Positions 1-5,784 of a stretch of 5,784 nucleotides of DNA are shown in pieces. Under the pieces are notes generated by a model. It saw only the letters and a program-made list of their open reading frames with translations. It searched no databases and was not told where the DNA came from. A program made the position numbers and the translations under genes. This DNA comes from Lachnospiraceae bacterium (GTDB taxonomy: Bacteria; Bacillota; Clostridia; Lachnospirales; Lachnospiraceae). The DNA lies in the NCBI GenBank assembly GCA_003484785.1, contig DNAD01000006.1:1-5784 (forward strand). The letters are read 5' to 3'. Position 1 is the first letter of the stretch; the number at the start of each line of letters is the position of its first letter.

Positions 1-2
1 TC

Positions 3-356
3 AGCGAAGACCAGGGAATGATCGAAGCGGTGGAAGCCGGAGCGCTTACTTTAGAGAAACTCGAGGCGATGACCTGCGTATGCTCGGTCGGTCTCGATAT
101 GATCGCCGTACCGGGTGATACCAAAGCCAGCACGATCGCCGGCATTATTGCTGATGAAATGGCGCTTGGCATGGTGAACCAGAAGACGTCGGCGGTGCGC
201 ATCATTCCGGTAATCGGTAAGCAGGTTGGCGATACGGTGGAATTTGGAGGCCTCTTAGGTCACGCCCCGATAATGCCGGTAAATCCCTTCGGCTGCGAAC
301 GCTTCATAAACCGTAAGGGCCGTATCCCCGCCCCGATACATTCATTTAAAAACTGA
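3..356 (+). CDS. UPF0210 (PFL/DUF711) family protein, C-terminal part
   Basis: The reading frame is open from the left edge and gives 117 visible residues before a TGA stop; the start codon and most of the protein lie outside the window. The sequence matches what I know of the C-terminus of the UPF0210/PFL family (DUF711): a [15 protein letters not shown] segment, then a stretch around [15 protein letters not shown], then [15 protein letters not shown], and the typical ending [10 protein letters not shown]. Family members are about 450 residues long, so roughly three quarters of the gene is missing only because of the window edge. The biochemical role of the family is not established to my knowledge; in Firmicutes it often sits downstream of a small ACT-domain protein gene, which would lie left of this window. 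An internal ATG at 18 is not the true start, because the conserved frame continues upstream of it. An intrinsic terminator follows 5 bp after the stop, so this is the last gene of its transcript. The family call is firm; the function is unknown. Confidence 0.9.
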   Translation, partial: SEDQGMIEAVEAGALTLEKLEAMTCVCSVGLDMIAVPGDTKASTIAGIIADEMALGMVNQKTSAVRIIPVIGKQVGDTVEFGGLLGHAPIMPVNPFGCERFINRKGRIPAPIHSFKN

Positions 357-361
357 TTTTA

Positions 362-409
362 TGTTGCAATTCAGTGATCTGGCTGACAACTGAATTGTAA
401 CAATTTTTT
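362..409 (+). terminator. Intrinsic terminator of the UPF0210 gene
   Basis: Left arm 363-375 (GTTGCAATTCAGT) pairs with right arm 389-401 (ACTGAATTGTAAC) over 13 bp with a single G-U wobble. The pair 362/402 extends it to 14 bp, the loop is 13 nt, and a run of six T follows at 404-409. It begins 5 bp after the stop codon of the UPF0210 gene. It also separates that transcript from the tRNA promoter immediately downstream. Confidence 0.88.
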
Positions 410-413
410 ACTC

Positions 414-442
414 TTGCCAAAATCAATTCTATATTATAGAAT
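414..442 (+). promoter_or_regulatory. Sigma-A type promoter for tRNA-Gly
   Basis: A -35 box TTGCCA (414-419) and a -10 box TAGAAT (437-442) are separated by exactly 17 bp. Each box differs from consensus (TTGACA, TATAAT) at one position. The predicted transcript start near 449-451 lies 7-9 nt upstream of the mature tRNA 5' end at 458, leaving a short leader for RNase P to remove. The position between the upstream terminator and the tRNA fits well. Confidence 0.8.
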
Positions 443-457
443 AGATGAAGTTCGATT

Positions 458-528
458 GCAGGGTTAGTACATCGGTAGTACATCGGCTTCCCAAGCCGAG
501 GAGGCGGGTTCGATTCCCGTACCCTGCT
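458..528 (+). tRNA. tRNA-Gly, anticodon CCC
   Basis: A full cloverleaf can be folded by eye. The acceptor stem is 458-464 (GCAGGGT) with 521-527 (ACCCTGC), seven perfect pairs. The D-stem is GTAC 467-470 with GTAC 478-481 around loop ATCGGTA. The anticodon stem is TCGGC 483-487 with GCCGA 495-499, and the loop TTCCCAA carries anticodon CCC at 490-492, which reads GGG glycine codons. The variable loop is 4 nt. The T-arm is GCGGG/CCCGT around TTCGATT, with one G-U pair. The discriminator base is T528, the usual U73 of bacterial tRNA-Gly. The gene is 71 nt and does not encode the 3' CCA (TCT follows), so CCA must be added by tRNA nucleotidyltransferase. A T-run at 531-535 right after the gene probably helps end transcription. 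It stands alone, with its own promoter, and no other tRNA is next to it. Confidence 0.96.
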
Positions 529-647
529 TCTTTTTATGCAGTAAAATCAGGAGTTTGCGGTCATTCGATTTGACTTGCAATGACTGACAGATATGCTGAT
601 TATCTTTGACTCGTCCATAGGCACATCAGAAGGCTCCTTCGATAAGA
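529..647. other. Short intergenic stretch with no recognised gene
   Basis: Between the tRNA and the esterase remnant I see a T-run at 531-535 that may end the tRNA transcript. There is also a weak 6-bp inverted repeat GTCATT/AATGAC (560-565 and 579-584) with a 13-nt loop and no T-tract. A minus-strand frame is open across most of this stretch, running on from 3' of the esterase fragment, but its translation (with SKEPSDVPMDESKIISISVS) matches nothing I can name. Confidence 0.35.
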
Positions 648-800
648 TCAGATCACCGGCTTCTTCCCGGTCTTATCGTCTTCGTTGACCCAGATGTTCA
701 GATAGAGGCAGCCCTCGGAAGCAAGCTTCTGAACGTAATCACCACCCTCGTTTTGGCCATAGGAAGCTTTCTGATACAATAATACTTTTTGCAGAGCCCT
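648..800 (-). pseudogene. Type-B carboxylesterase remnant
   Basis: Reading the minus strand from 800 down gives 50 codons open between two stops (TGA at 801-803 and TGA at 648-650). The translation includes KLASEGCLYLNIWVNEDD followed by KTGKKPVI. The EGCLYLNIW core is the conserved type-B carboxylesterase signature ([ED]-[DG]-C-L-Y-L-N-I-W), and the K-KPV that follows leads, in intact enzymes, into the V-x-I-H-G-G oxyanion-hole loop. Here the frame stops just before that loop. There is no catalytic Ser/Glu/His region, no start codon with a ribosome binding site, and a family member is usually about 500 residues. It is therefore a dead internal fragment, not a small gene. Another minus-strand frame stays open for about 40 codons beyond the stop (to about 549), but I do not recognise its product. 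The fragment lies only 6 bp beyond the MATE stop codon, on the same strand. Confidence 0.72.
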
Positions 801-806
801 TCATCA

Positions 807-2132
807 TTATCCGGTTCTCAAAACCCGCATAAATATGCCCCCCAGAGCAGCGGCCATCACCTCTGCCAGAACAACCGAATACCAGATGCCGTCCACGCCA
901 AGCAGCCCCGGCAAAAGAAGCACCGCTCCAAGCTCAAAAACAAAGGTCCGGAAAAATGATATCAATGCCGATACCTGCCCGTTGTTCAGCGAAGTAAAAT
1001 AGGCCGAACTGAAAATAGCCATTCCGGTGAACAGATACGCAAACGAAATGATCCTGAAGGCATGAACAGCGTCCGGTATCAGCTGCACGGAATTCTTAAG
1101 AAACAGGATGGAAAACGGACGCGCAAGCACTTCCGAGAGTACAAACATAACTGAGGATGTGACTGCGATGATCACCAGGCTCCTTCTTAGCAGATTCTTA
1201 AGCTCATCATGATCCTTTGCGCCGTAATGGAAGCTGAATGCCGGTCCCGCCCCATTGGAATATCCCACGAAAATTGCCGAAAAGATCAGGCTGACATACA
1301 TAAGCAGGCCATATATGACTACTCCGTCCTCCCCCGCATACTTAAGCAGCTGAAAATTATAGACGATCCCTACGAGCGATACGGCGGCTTCCGCCATGAA
1401 TTCCGAAGAACCGTTCAGGCAGGACTTCACAAGCGCCCTCCCATCCCATGAAGGCTTTACCAGCTTTAAGAGGCTGTTGTTCTTTCGGCTGAAATAAACA
1501 AGCGGGAATATTCCTCCCACCATCTGAGTTAAAGCCGAGGCTGCCGCGGCCCCCGCAAGCCCCCACTGAAAGCCGATAATAAAAAGCGCATCCAGCAGAA
1601 TATTACACAGTCCCGAGCATACCGTAACGACAAGGCCCAACACCGGCTTTTCGGCAGTGACAAAGAAAAGCTGGAACTCATACACCAGTATCCACGCAGG
1701 CAGTGCCAGGATAAAGATCCGCCCATAAAGAACGCTGTTTTCAAGGAGTTTCCCTTCTGCGCCAAGCCAGGACGAAATCCGGCGCATAAAAATAAAGCCC
1801 GGCACCGTCATAAGAAAACCAAGGCAGAAAGATGCAGACACGATCAGGGAAAACAGGCTGTTCGCCCGTTTGTGATCTTTTTCTCCCAAAGTCTTTGCGA
1901 TCAGTGCACTCCCGCCCACGCCGAACATATAACCGATAGTTCCCATGATGTTCAATACGGGTATGATCAGATTGACAGCCGCGAATTCCGTCTTTCCCGC
2001 AAAATTTGCGACAAAATAACCGTCCGCAATGATGTACAGGGATGTAAATATATTCATCACAATGGACGGCAGCGTAAACCGCAGCAATCTACTGTATGTA
2101 AATGTATCTGATAAATGAATCCGTGATCTCAT
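807..2132 (-). CDS. MATE family multidrug/cation-coupled efflux transporter
   Basis: The 441-residue product is a complete polytopic membrane protein of the usual MATE length (about 440-460). It would export drugs, toxins or metabolites in exchange for Na+ or H+; the substrate is not predictable from sequence. The N-terminus (about residues 14-80) has the family pattern: RLLRFTLPSIV, then IADGYFVANFAGK, then AAVNLIIPVL and GVGGSALIAKTLGE. The last of these is the conserved G-G-S-A-x-x-A-K-x-L-G-E loop after TM2. The second half repeats the fold from about residue 240, with YSNGAGPAFSFHYGAKDHDE as the equivalent loop near 291-310. About 12 hydrophobic segments are visible. The ATG at 2130-2132 overlaps the stop of an upstream ATPase-like fragment as ATGA. 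Only a GAGG lying one base before the ATG is available as a ribosome binding site, which suggests translational coupling or weak initiation. No in-frame stop or frameshift is seen. The family call is secure; subfamily and substrate are open. Confidence 0.94.
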   Translation of the reverse strand: MRSRIHLSDTFTYSRLLRFTLPSIVMNIFTSLYIIADGYFVANFAGKTEFAAVNLIIPVLNIMGTIGYMFGVGGSALIAKTLGEKDHKRANSLFSLIVSASFCLGFLMTVPGFIFMRRISSWLGAEGKLLENSVLYGRIFILALPAWILVYEFQLFFVTAEKPVLGLVVTVCSGLCNILLDALFIIGFQWGLAGAAAASALTQMVGGIFPLVYFSRKNNSLLKLVKPSWDGRALVKSCLNGSSEFMAEAAVSLVGIVYNFQLLKYAGEDGVVIYGLLMYVSLIFSAIFVGYSNGAGPAFSFHYGAKDHDELKNLLRRSLVIIAVTSSVMFVLSEVLARPFSILFLKNSVQLIPDAVHAFRIISFAYLFTGMAIFSSAYFTSLNNGQVSALISFFRTFVFELGAVLLLPGLLGVDGIWYSVVLAEVMAAALGGIFMRVLRTG

Positions 2133-2339
2133 GCCTCGTTAAATAGAATGATGTAGGGGTCAAAAGACTTCACTATCTTTATTCCCAGATTCTCCGGTCC
2201 GTCGTCTGAGGTGCTGTACTCATATTTAGCGAAGGGATCGTGCTCCCTGCTGCAATCCTTGACCCTCATTATCATTTTATCTTTTTCATATATAAACAAT
2301 GTGCACATCGATGTTCGGATCCGGCTCATCAGCAGCTTT
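2129..2339 (-). pseudogene. HATPase-like (anti-sigma/GHKL ATPase) fragment, frameshifted
   Basis: Minus-strand codons from about 2287 down to the TGA at 2129-2131 read YEKDKMIMRVKDCSREHDP, then a variable stretch, then DDGPENLGIKIVKS. This resembles the second half of the HATPase_c fold: a beta strand entering the G1-box aspartate (V-K-D-x-x-x-x-x-D-P), followed by a G2-like N-L-G-I-x-I-V. The preceding strand, ADEPDPNIDVHIVY, is present but in another frame (about 2336-2295). The switch falls at an ATATATA tract (2288-2294); adding one TA unit would join both halves in one frame. Upstream of this is an in-frame TAG (2340-2342). The N-box region (E-x-x-x-N) is not recognisable, and the C-terminal tail FDPYIILFNEA is not one I know from the family. 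A 75-codon ORF with a TTG start at 2356 spans the area, but its first 23 residues are out of frame with the homology. The fragment overlaps the MATE start by ATGA. Small ATPase-like genes beside MATE genes are a pattern I recall from Lachnospiraceae. It could still yield a short product, but a decayed gene is more likely. Confidence 0.55.
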
Positions 2340-2490
2340 CTATTTTTTCCTGTCAATTACCTGGAAATAAGCAAGATAATAACAGACAATTGCATTAATC
2401 ATCTTGATGCGACCACTCCGTCGCAAAAGGAGCTTACCTGTTTCACATTTTTCTGCCTGTCACTCAAAAGTGTCCCATCAATCACTCATT

Positions 2491-4989
2491 TTATTTAACC
2501 TCAAAGCTTATGGCCTCGTCAGCGGGAATAGGCTTGCTGAAGAAGTAGCCCTGTATCGTCTCCGCCCCGAATTCGCGAAGCCTCTGATACTGCCACTCCT
2601 CCTCCACTCCCTCTATGATCATCTCCTTGTCAAGGTCGTGCATCAGCTGAATGACGTCCCTTATGAACAGATCCCTGCCATCCACGAGATAGGCATCAAC
2701 CAGCGACTTGTCAAGCTTTATGACGTCCACGGGTATATAGGTCAGATACCCCAGGGAGGAATAGCCCGTCCCGAAATCATCCATGAGGAGCCTTATACCC
2801 ATATCCTTAAAGCTCTTAAACAGGTTCTCCGACTGGCTGGTACTGTCGAGGAACAGCCCCTCCGTTATCTCTATTTCAAGATATTTCGCGGGAATATCGT
2901 ATTTTTCCAGAAGGTCCTCCACCATCTTAAGATACCCCAGATCGTTTATCTGATTTGAGGAGAAATTGACAGATACAGGATGCAGCTCATATCCCTCATC
3001 TCTCCAGGCCGCAAGCTGCTTTATCACCAGCTCTGTGGTTATCCTTCCGATCTTCCAGATCCATCCGTTCTGCTCCGCCACCGGAATAAACTGTCCGGGA
3101 TATATCCCGGGTTCCTTCATCCTTACCAGAGCCTCATAGCCGTTCACCTTCTTTGTGACCGCATCGATCTTGGGCTGGTAAAGCATGTAAAAGCCGTCAT
3201 TTTCAAAGGCCTCCAGAAGCTTTTCACGGATACGTTCCTCATCCTTCTGCTTCTGCTTCATCCTGTCATCGAACAGAAAGGCCCCGTTCCCGCCCCGGCT
3301 CTTTGCAACATACATGGCGCTCTCCGCGTTTAAGATATGCTGATCGGTACCGGTCTCACCGTCGGAATTGGAAATACCTATACTGGCGGCCAGGGCAACT
3401 GTCTCACCGGAGATCGGAATTGGCCTCTTGAAGATATCCAGAAGCTCTCTGGTCTCCCAGTCATGTACGTCAATATGCTTGTCCTTAATCATAAAGATGA
3501 ACTCATCTCCGCCGTACCTGGCAAGAAACCAGCCGTTCTCATATGACAGCTCCTTCAGGGCGTTTGCGATCGTAATGAGTATCTCATCGGTTATCTGATG
3601 ACCGTAGCTTTCGTTAACGTTCTTGAAGCCGTCTATATCGGCCATCAACACGGAAAACTTTTCATCCGGCTTAAGCATCTCCCTTAAATGTTCACTGGCA
3701 GCCCTTCTGTTATAAAGCCCCATGAGCTCGTCATGCTCCGCCCTGTACCTCATCTCCTGCTCGGAGCGTTCGATCCGGGTCTTTGACTCCCGAAGCTCTT
3801 TATTTGAAAGCCTTACTCCCATAGAGGAGGCCATGGCCGCGATGAGCAGCATTAACATGGTAGCCGCAAGATACCCTATGGGCGGCAGGATATAGCCGTA
3901 CCTTTCAAGAAATGTCTCGGGCTTGTTATACACCGTCGCATCCCCGGGAAGCTGTGCTGTATCAAGGTCGAATTTTCTCAGCATAAGGTAATCATAGGAA
4001 GACTTTCCCGGAAGATCGGCCGAGGTATCGACGCTGTCTATGTCGGCCCCGTTTAAAGCCGAGACAATAAGCTCCCCTGCCATCCGGCTCTGCTCCTGAA
4101 TATCAAGATAGGAGCCGCCTATTATTCCCGTATCCTCAGCTCCCATGTAGTTTCGGAAAACGGGAAGCTGTGTATTGCTGACTATTGTATGGGTACGATC
4201 CAGAAGTGAATAGGTATTGCCGTCTATGTCCGAATAACAGGTCATGAATATAACGATCCCGTCCTCAGGCAGTCTTTCGAGATTATGAACAAACTCCGTA
4301 AGGGTGGCATAGGCGGTATCTATGGTCATAAAATCATAGCCCGCATACTCATCCCTGAGCTCAAGGAAGGATTCGGCATCAGCCTTGCCGCCCTCCGACT
4401 CATCATGAATGCCGATTATTCTTTTGCGTTCCGGGAAAAGCTTTACCGCAGTCTCAATGGTCTCTGCAAGATAATTATTCTCATAGAAGCCTGCCATCAT
4501 GGGGGTCTTATCCGCCGCCTCCGCCGTTTCCCTGTCATTGACACCGAAATAGACCAGAGGAAGCCCCTCAAAAAACTCCTCGCGATTCTCCATCGCAAAC
4601 TTCAGGGCAGCATCATCCCCGGTAATGACAGCCTCGTATTTTCTGCGGCTTTGCATGCGCGACTTAAAATAGTCATAAAAGGCCATTTTATCGCTGAGCA
4701 TGTTATAATTACCGGCATCCATATACAGGGTGTCAAATTCAACGCCATTGGGATAAAGGCTCGCCTTAAGCCCCTCAAGCTGGGCATCCGCGCTGAAATA
4801 CTGCGGATTGAAGGACGAAAGGAACAGCACCCTGTGAGAAACCTCTGCAGGAGTACTGATCTCAAAGCTGTTCTCCGACTGCAGTTGTGCAAATACCCTG
4901 AAGACAGACACCCCGGCTAACACCAGAAATACAAATCCCAATATAACCCCAAGGGTTCTGATATAACTGAATAATTCTCTCTTTTTCAT
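2491..4989 (-). CDS. Membrane GGDEF-EAL protein with extracellular substrate-binding-protein-like sensor
   Basis: This is an 832-residue enzyme for c-di-GMP turnover. In order: a membrane anchor (about 12-34); an extracellular domain (about 50-320) resembling the ABC-type substrate-binding sensors (ABC_sub_bind) fused to kinases and GGDEF proteins, with HRVLFLSSFNPQYFSAD, LYMDAGNYN and LPLVYFGVNDRE; a second membrane segment (about 366-387); a short coiled linker; a GGDEF domain (about 419-575) opening with HDELMGLYNRR; and an EAL domain (about 590-828). The GGDEF domain keeps D451, N459, D468 and the exact GGDEF motif at 493-497, but the inhibitory RxxD site is replaced by ENGW. The EAL domain looks catalytically complete: E619-A-L, N675, E707 (E-I-T-E), DDFGTGYSS at 737-745, K758, E793 (EGVE) and Q813 (QGYFFSKP). 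Phosphodiesterase activity is therefore expected; cyclase activity is possible. I chose the ATG at 4987-4989, behind AAAAGGG, over the TTG one codon upstream. The gene begins 28 bp after the hydrolase stop and probably shares its transcript. No clear terminator follows. Confidence 0.93.
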   Translation of the reverse strand: MKKRELFSYIRTLGVILGFVFLVLAGVSVFRVFAQLQSENSFEISTPAEVSHRVLFLSSFNPQYFSADAQLEGLKASLYPNGVEFDTLYMDAGNYNMLSDKMAFYDYFKSRMQSRRKYEAVITGDDAALKFAMENREEFFEGLPLVYFGVNDRETAEAADKTPMMAGFYENNYLAETIETAVKLFPERKRIIGIHDESEGGKADAESFLELRDEYAGYDFMTIDTAYATLTEFVHNLERLPEDGIVIFMTCYSDIDGNTYSLLDRTHTIVSNTQLPVFRNYMGAEDTGIIGGSYLDIQEQSRMAGELIVSALNGADIDSVDTSADLPGKSSYDYLMLRKFDLDTAQLPGDATVYNKPETFLERYGYILPPIGYLAATMLMLLIAAMASSMGVRLSNKELRESKTRIERSEQEMRYRAEHDELMGLYNRRAASEHLREMLKPDEKFSVLMADIDGFKNVNESYGHQITDEILITIANALKELSYENGWFLARYGGDEFIFMIKDKHIDVHDWETRELLDIFKRPIPISGETVALAASIGISNSDGETGTDQHILNAESAMYVAKSRGGNGAFLFDDRMKQKQKDEERIREKLLEAFENDGFYMLYQPKIDAVTKKVNGYEALVRMKEPGIYPGQFIPVAEQNGWIWKIGRITTELVIKQLAAWRDEGYELHPVSVNFSSNQINDLGYLKMVEDLLEKYDIPAKYLEIEITEGLFLDSTSQSENLFKSFKDMGIRLLMDDFGTGYSSLGYLTYIPVDVIKLDKSLVDAYLVDGRDLFIRDVIQLMHDLDKEMIIEGVEEEWQYQRLREFGAETIQGYFFSKPIPADEAISFEVK

Positions 4990-5003
4990 CAAACCCTTTT
5001 ACC
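4990..5003 (-). promoter_or_regulatory. Ribosome binding site of the GGDEF-EAL gene
   Basis: On the minus strand the bases before the start read TAAAAGGGTTTG and then ATG. The AAGGG core stands 4 nt before the ATG at 4989 but only 1 nt before the in-frame TTG at 4992. This favours ATG as the start, even though the spacing is short. Confidence 0.5.
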
Positions 5004-5017
5004 TTATCCGCGCCGAT

Positions 5018-5784
5018 TCACCTTAACACCTTAGAGAAAAGCCACTCCCGTATTTCTTTTCCCGCAGGCCCGGACACAGCCACCCAGGAGCAATGCGGAT
5101 TAACGCCGAAGCGTTCCTTCATCATCCCGGTTTTGTATTCAGTGTAAAACATCTCAGGGTGCACATCCCTGAGCCTTTCATAGATATCTCTCGAGCCGTA
5201 GTGAACCGCCCAGGGACTGCTCCCTCCCTGATAGCTTGCGTTCACTATGCTGTCATCCTCGGCATGCACCATCCACAGAGGAGTTTTTACAAGCTCATCG
5301 ATATCGCCGGCATTGGTGGCGCCGCATATCGGGACCGCGGCGGCAAACAGACCCGGATTTTCCTTTACAAGCCTCAGAGTCCCTACTCCTCCGGCACTGT
5401 ATCCATAGATATATATCCTTTTTTCGTCAACGTTCTCCTTTTCGGAAAACGCCTTTATCAAAAGCAGAAGCGCCCCCTTTACCTGCGGATCCGACCAGTA
5501 GCTCCCCCTTGCATACTGGGGCGCGATTATATAGCAGGGATGTTCCTTCTGCCAGGAGTCCTTTGCAAACATGGTACCGATGTCATGCATCGAAAGCTGA
5601 AGCTCGTTATCATCTCCCACCGCATCGGCTCCGTGAAGATAGATCACAAGCGGCACTCTCCCCGTGGCCTGCGGTACAAAAAGGCGATAGTTCAGAACAT
5701 ATCTCCCGGGAGAATAACTGTTTGCCTTAAACAGTTTACATAACTCCTGATTGTGGTCATCCGGCCTGTCCCAATCCTCGGGCA
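5018..5784 (-). CDS. Alpha/beta-hydrolase (esterase/predicted peptidase, COG4099-like), 5' end outside window
   Basis: The frame is open to the right edge and gives 254 visible residues, so the start lies beyond 5784. A GTG at 5654-5656 is not the start: the upstream codons read RYVLNYRLFVPQATG directly into PLVIYLHGAD, the normal first strands of this fold. Numbered from that GTG codon, the oxyanion-region LHG is at 7-9, followed by GDDNELQL. The nucleophile elbow is GYSAGG with Ser87 (5396-5398). The likely acid is Asp135 in HAEDDSIV, and the likely base is His188 in NPHCSW, which ends close to the C-terminus (EWLFSKVLR). All three triad residues are thus present. The layout fits secreted or cytosolic esterases and prolyl-oligopeptidase-like predicted peptidases of the COG4099 / PHB-depolymerase-like group. 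The substrate is not predictable; acyl or feruloyl esters and peptides are all possible. A signal peptide cannot be judged, as the N-terminus is missing. The GGDEF-EAL gene follows 28 bp downstream on the same strand. Confidence 0.85.
   Translation of the reverse strand, partial: PEDWDRPDDHNQELCKLFKANSYSPGRYVLNYRLFVPQATGRVPLVIYLHGADAVGDDNELQLSMHDIGTMFAKDSWQKEHPCYIIAPQYARGSYWSDPQVKGALLLLIKAFSEKENVDEKRIYIYGYSAGGVGTLRLVKENPGLFAAAVPICGATNAGDIDELVKTPLWMVHAEDDSIVNASYQGGSSPWAVHYGSRDIYERLRDVHPEMFYTEYKTGMMKERFGVNPHCSWVAVSGPAGKEIREWLFSKVLR

Noticed and set aside
549..650. Small minus-strand gene (M-D-E-S-K-I-I-S-I-S-V-S...) with an AAGGAG upstream
   Set aside because: Only about 23 codons from the ATG, the AAGGAG lies 15 nt away, and I cannot assign any family; it is more likely the tail of a decayed gene.
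2324..2356. Minus-strand TTGACA (2351-2356) as a promoter for the MATE gene
   Set aside because: The -35-like hexamer is perfect, but nothing close to TATAAT lies 16-18 bp downstream (GCTGAT and CTGATG are poor).
2409..2424. Hairpin GCGAC/GTCGC as terminator of the GGDEF-EAL gene
   Set aside because: The stem is only 5 bp with a 6-nt loop, and no T-run follows on the minus strand, so an intrinsic terminator is not supported.
2404..2958. 184-codon plus-strand open frame opposite the EAL domain
   Set aside because: It is antisense to a strongly conserved EAL coding region, has no recognisable domain, and is explained by codon bias of the real gene.
4285..4920. 211-codon plus-strand open frame opposite the sensor domain
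   Set aside because: It is a shadow of the GGDEF-EAL gene; the minus-strand translation is clearly the real protein.
5654..5656. GTG as the start of the hydrolase
   Set aside because: Conserved fold residues continue in frame upstream to the window edge, so the gene is cut by the window and does not start here.
5093..5743. 216-codon plus-strand open frame opposite the hydrolase
   Set aside because: It is antisense to the hydrolase with its intact catalytic motifs; the translation shows no family pattern.

Overview
The window looks like a stretch of a moderate-GC Firmicutes chromosome, most likely a Clostridia member of the Lachnospiraceae type. This is inferred from protein flavour and is not proven: a UPF0210/PFL-family protein, a tRNA-Gly with U73 and no encoded CCA, a MATE exporter of the type common in gut clostridia next to an ATPase-like fragment, and a substrate-binding-protein-like sensor fused to GGDEF-EAL. 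There is no phage, CRISPR or intact transposon signal.

Layout. Plus strand, left: the 3' end of a UPF0210 (PFL) family gene (3-356), a clear intrinsic terminator (362-409), then a consensus-like promoter (414-442) driving a solitary tRNA-Gly with anticodon CCC (458-528). All remaining genes lie on the minus strand and converge on this block. In minus-strand reading order from the right edge they are: an alpha/beta-hydrolase (esterase/peptidase) that runs off the window (5018-5784); a membrane c-di-GMP enzyme with an extracellular binding-protein-like sensor, GGDEF and EAL domains (2491-4989), 28 bp behind the hydrolase and probably co-transcribed with it; a degraded HATPase-like fragment (2129-2339) that overlaps the start of a complete MATE efflux transporter (807-2132); and a 50-codon remnant of a type-B carboxylesterase (648-800).

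How they may work together. The hydrolase and the GGDEF-EAL protein form a plausible two-gene unit in which an extracellular ligand, perhaps related to the hydrolase substrate or product, tunes c-di-GMP. This link is inference from position only. The MATE gene probably once followed an intact ATPase-like gene in a coupled pair; that partner is now frameshifted. The two gene remnants flanking MATE suggest a region that is being eroded. I did not find a convincing new system. The best leads are the sensor-GGDEF-EAL/hydrolase pair and the two eroded genes on either side of MATE.
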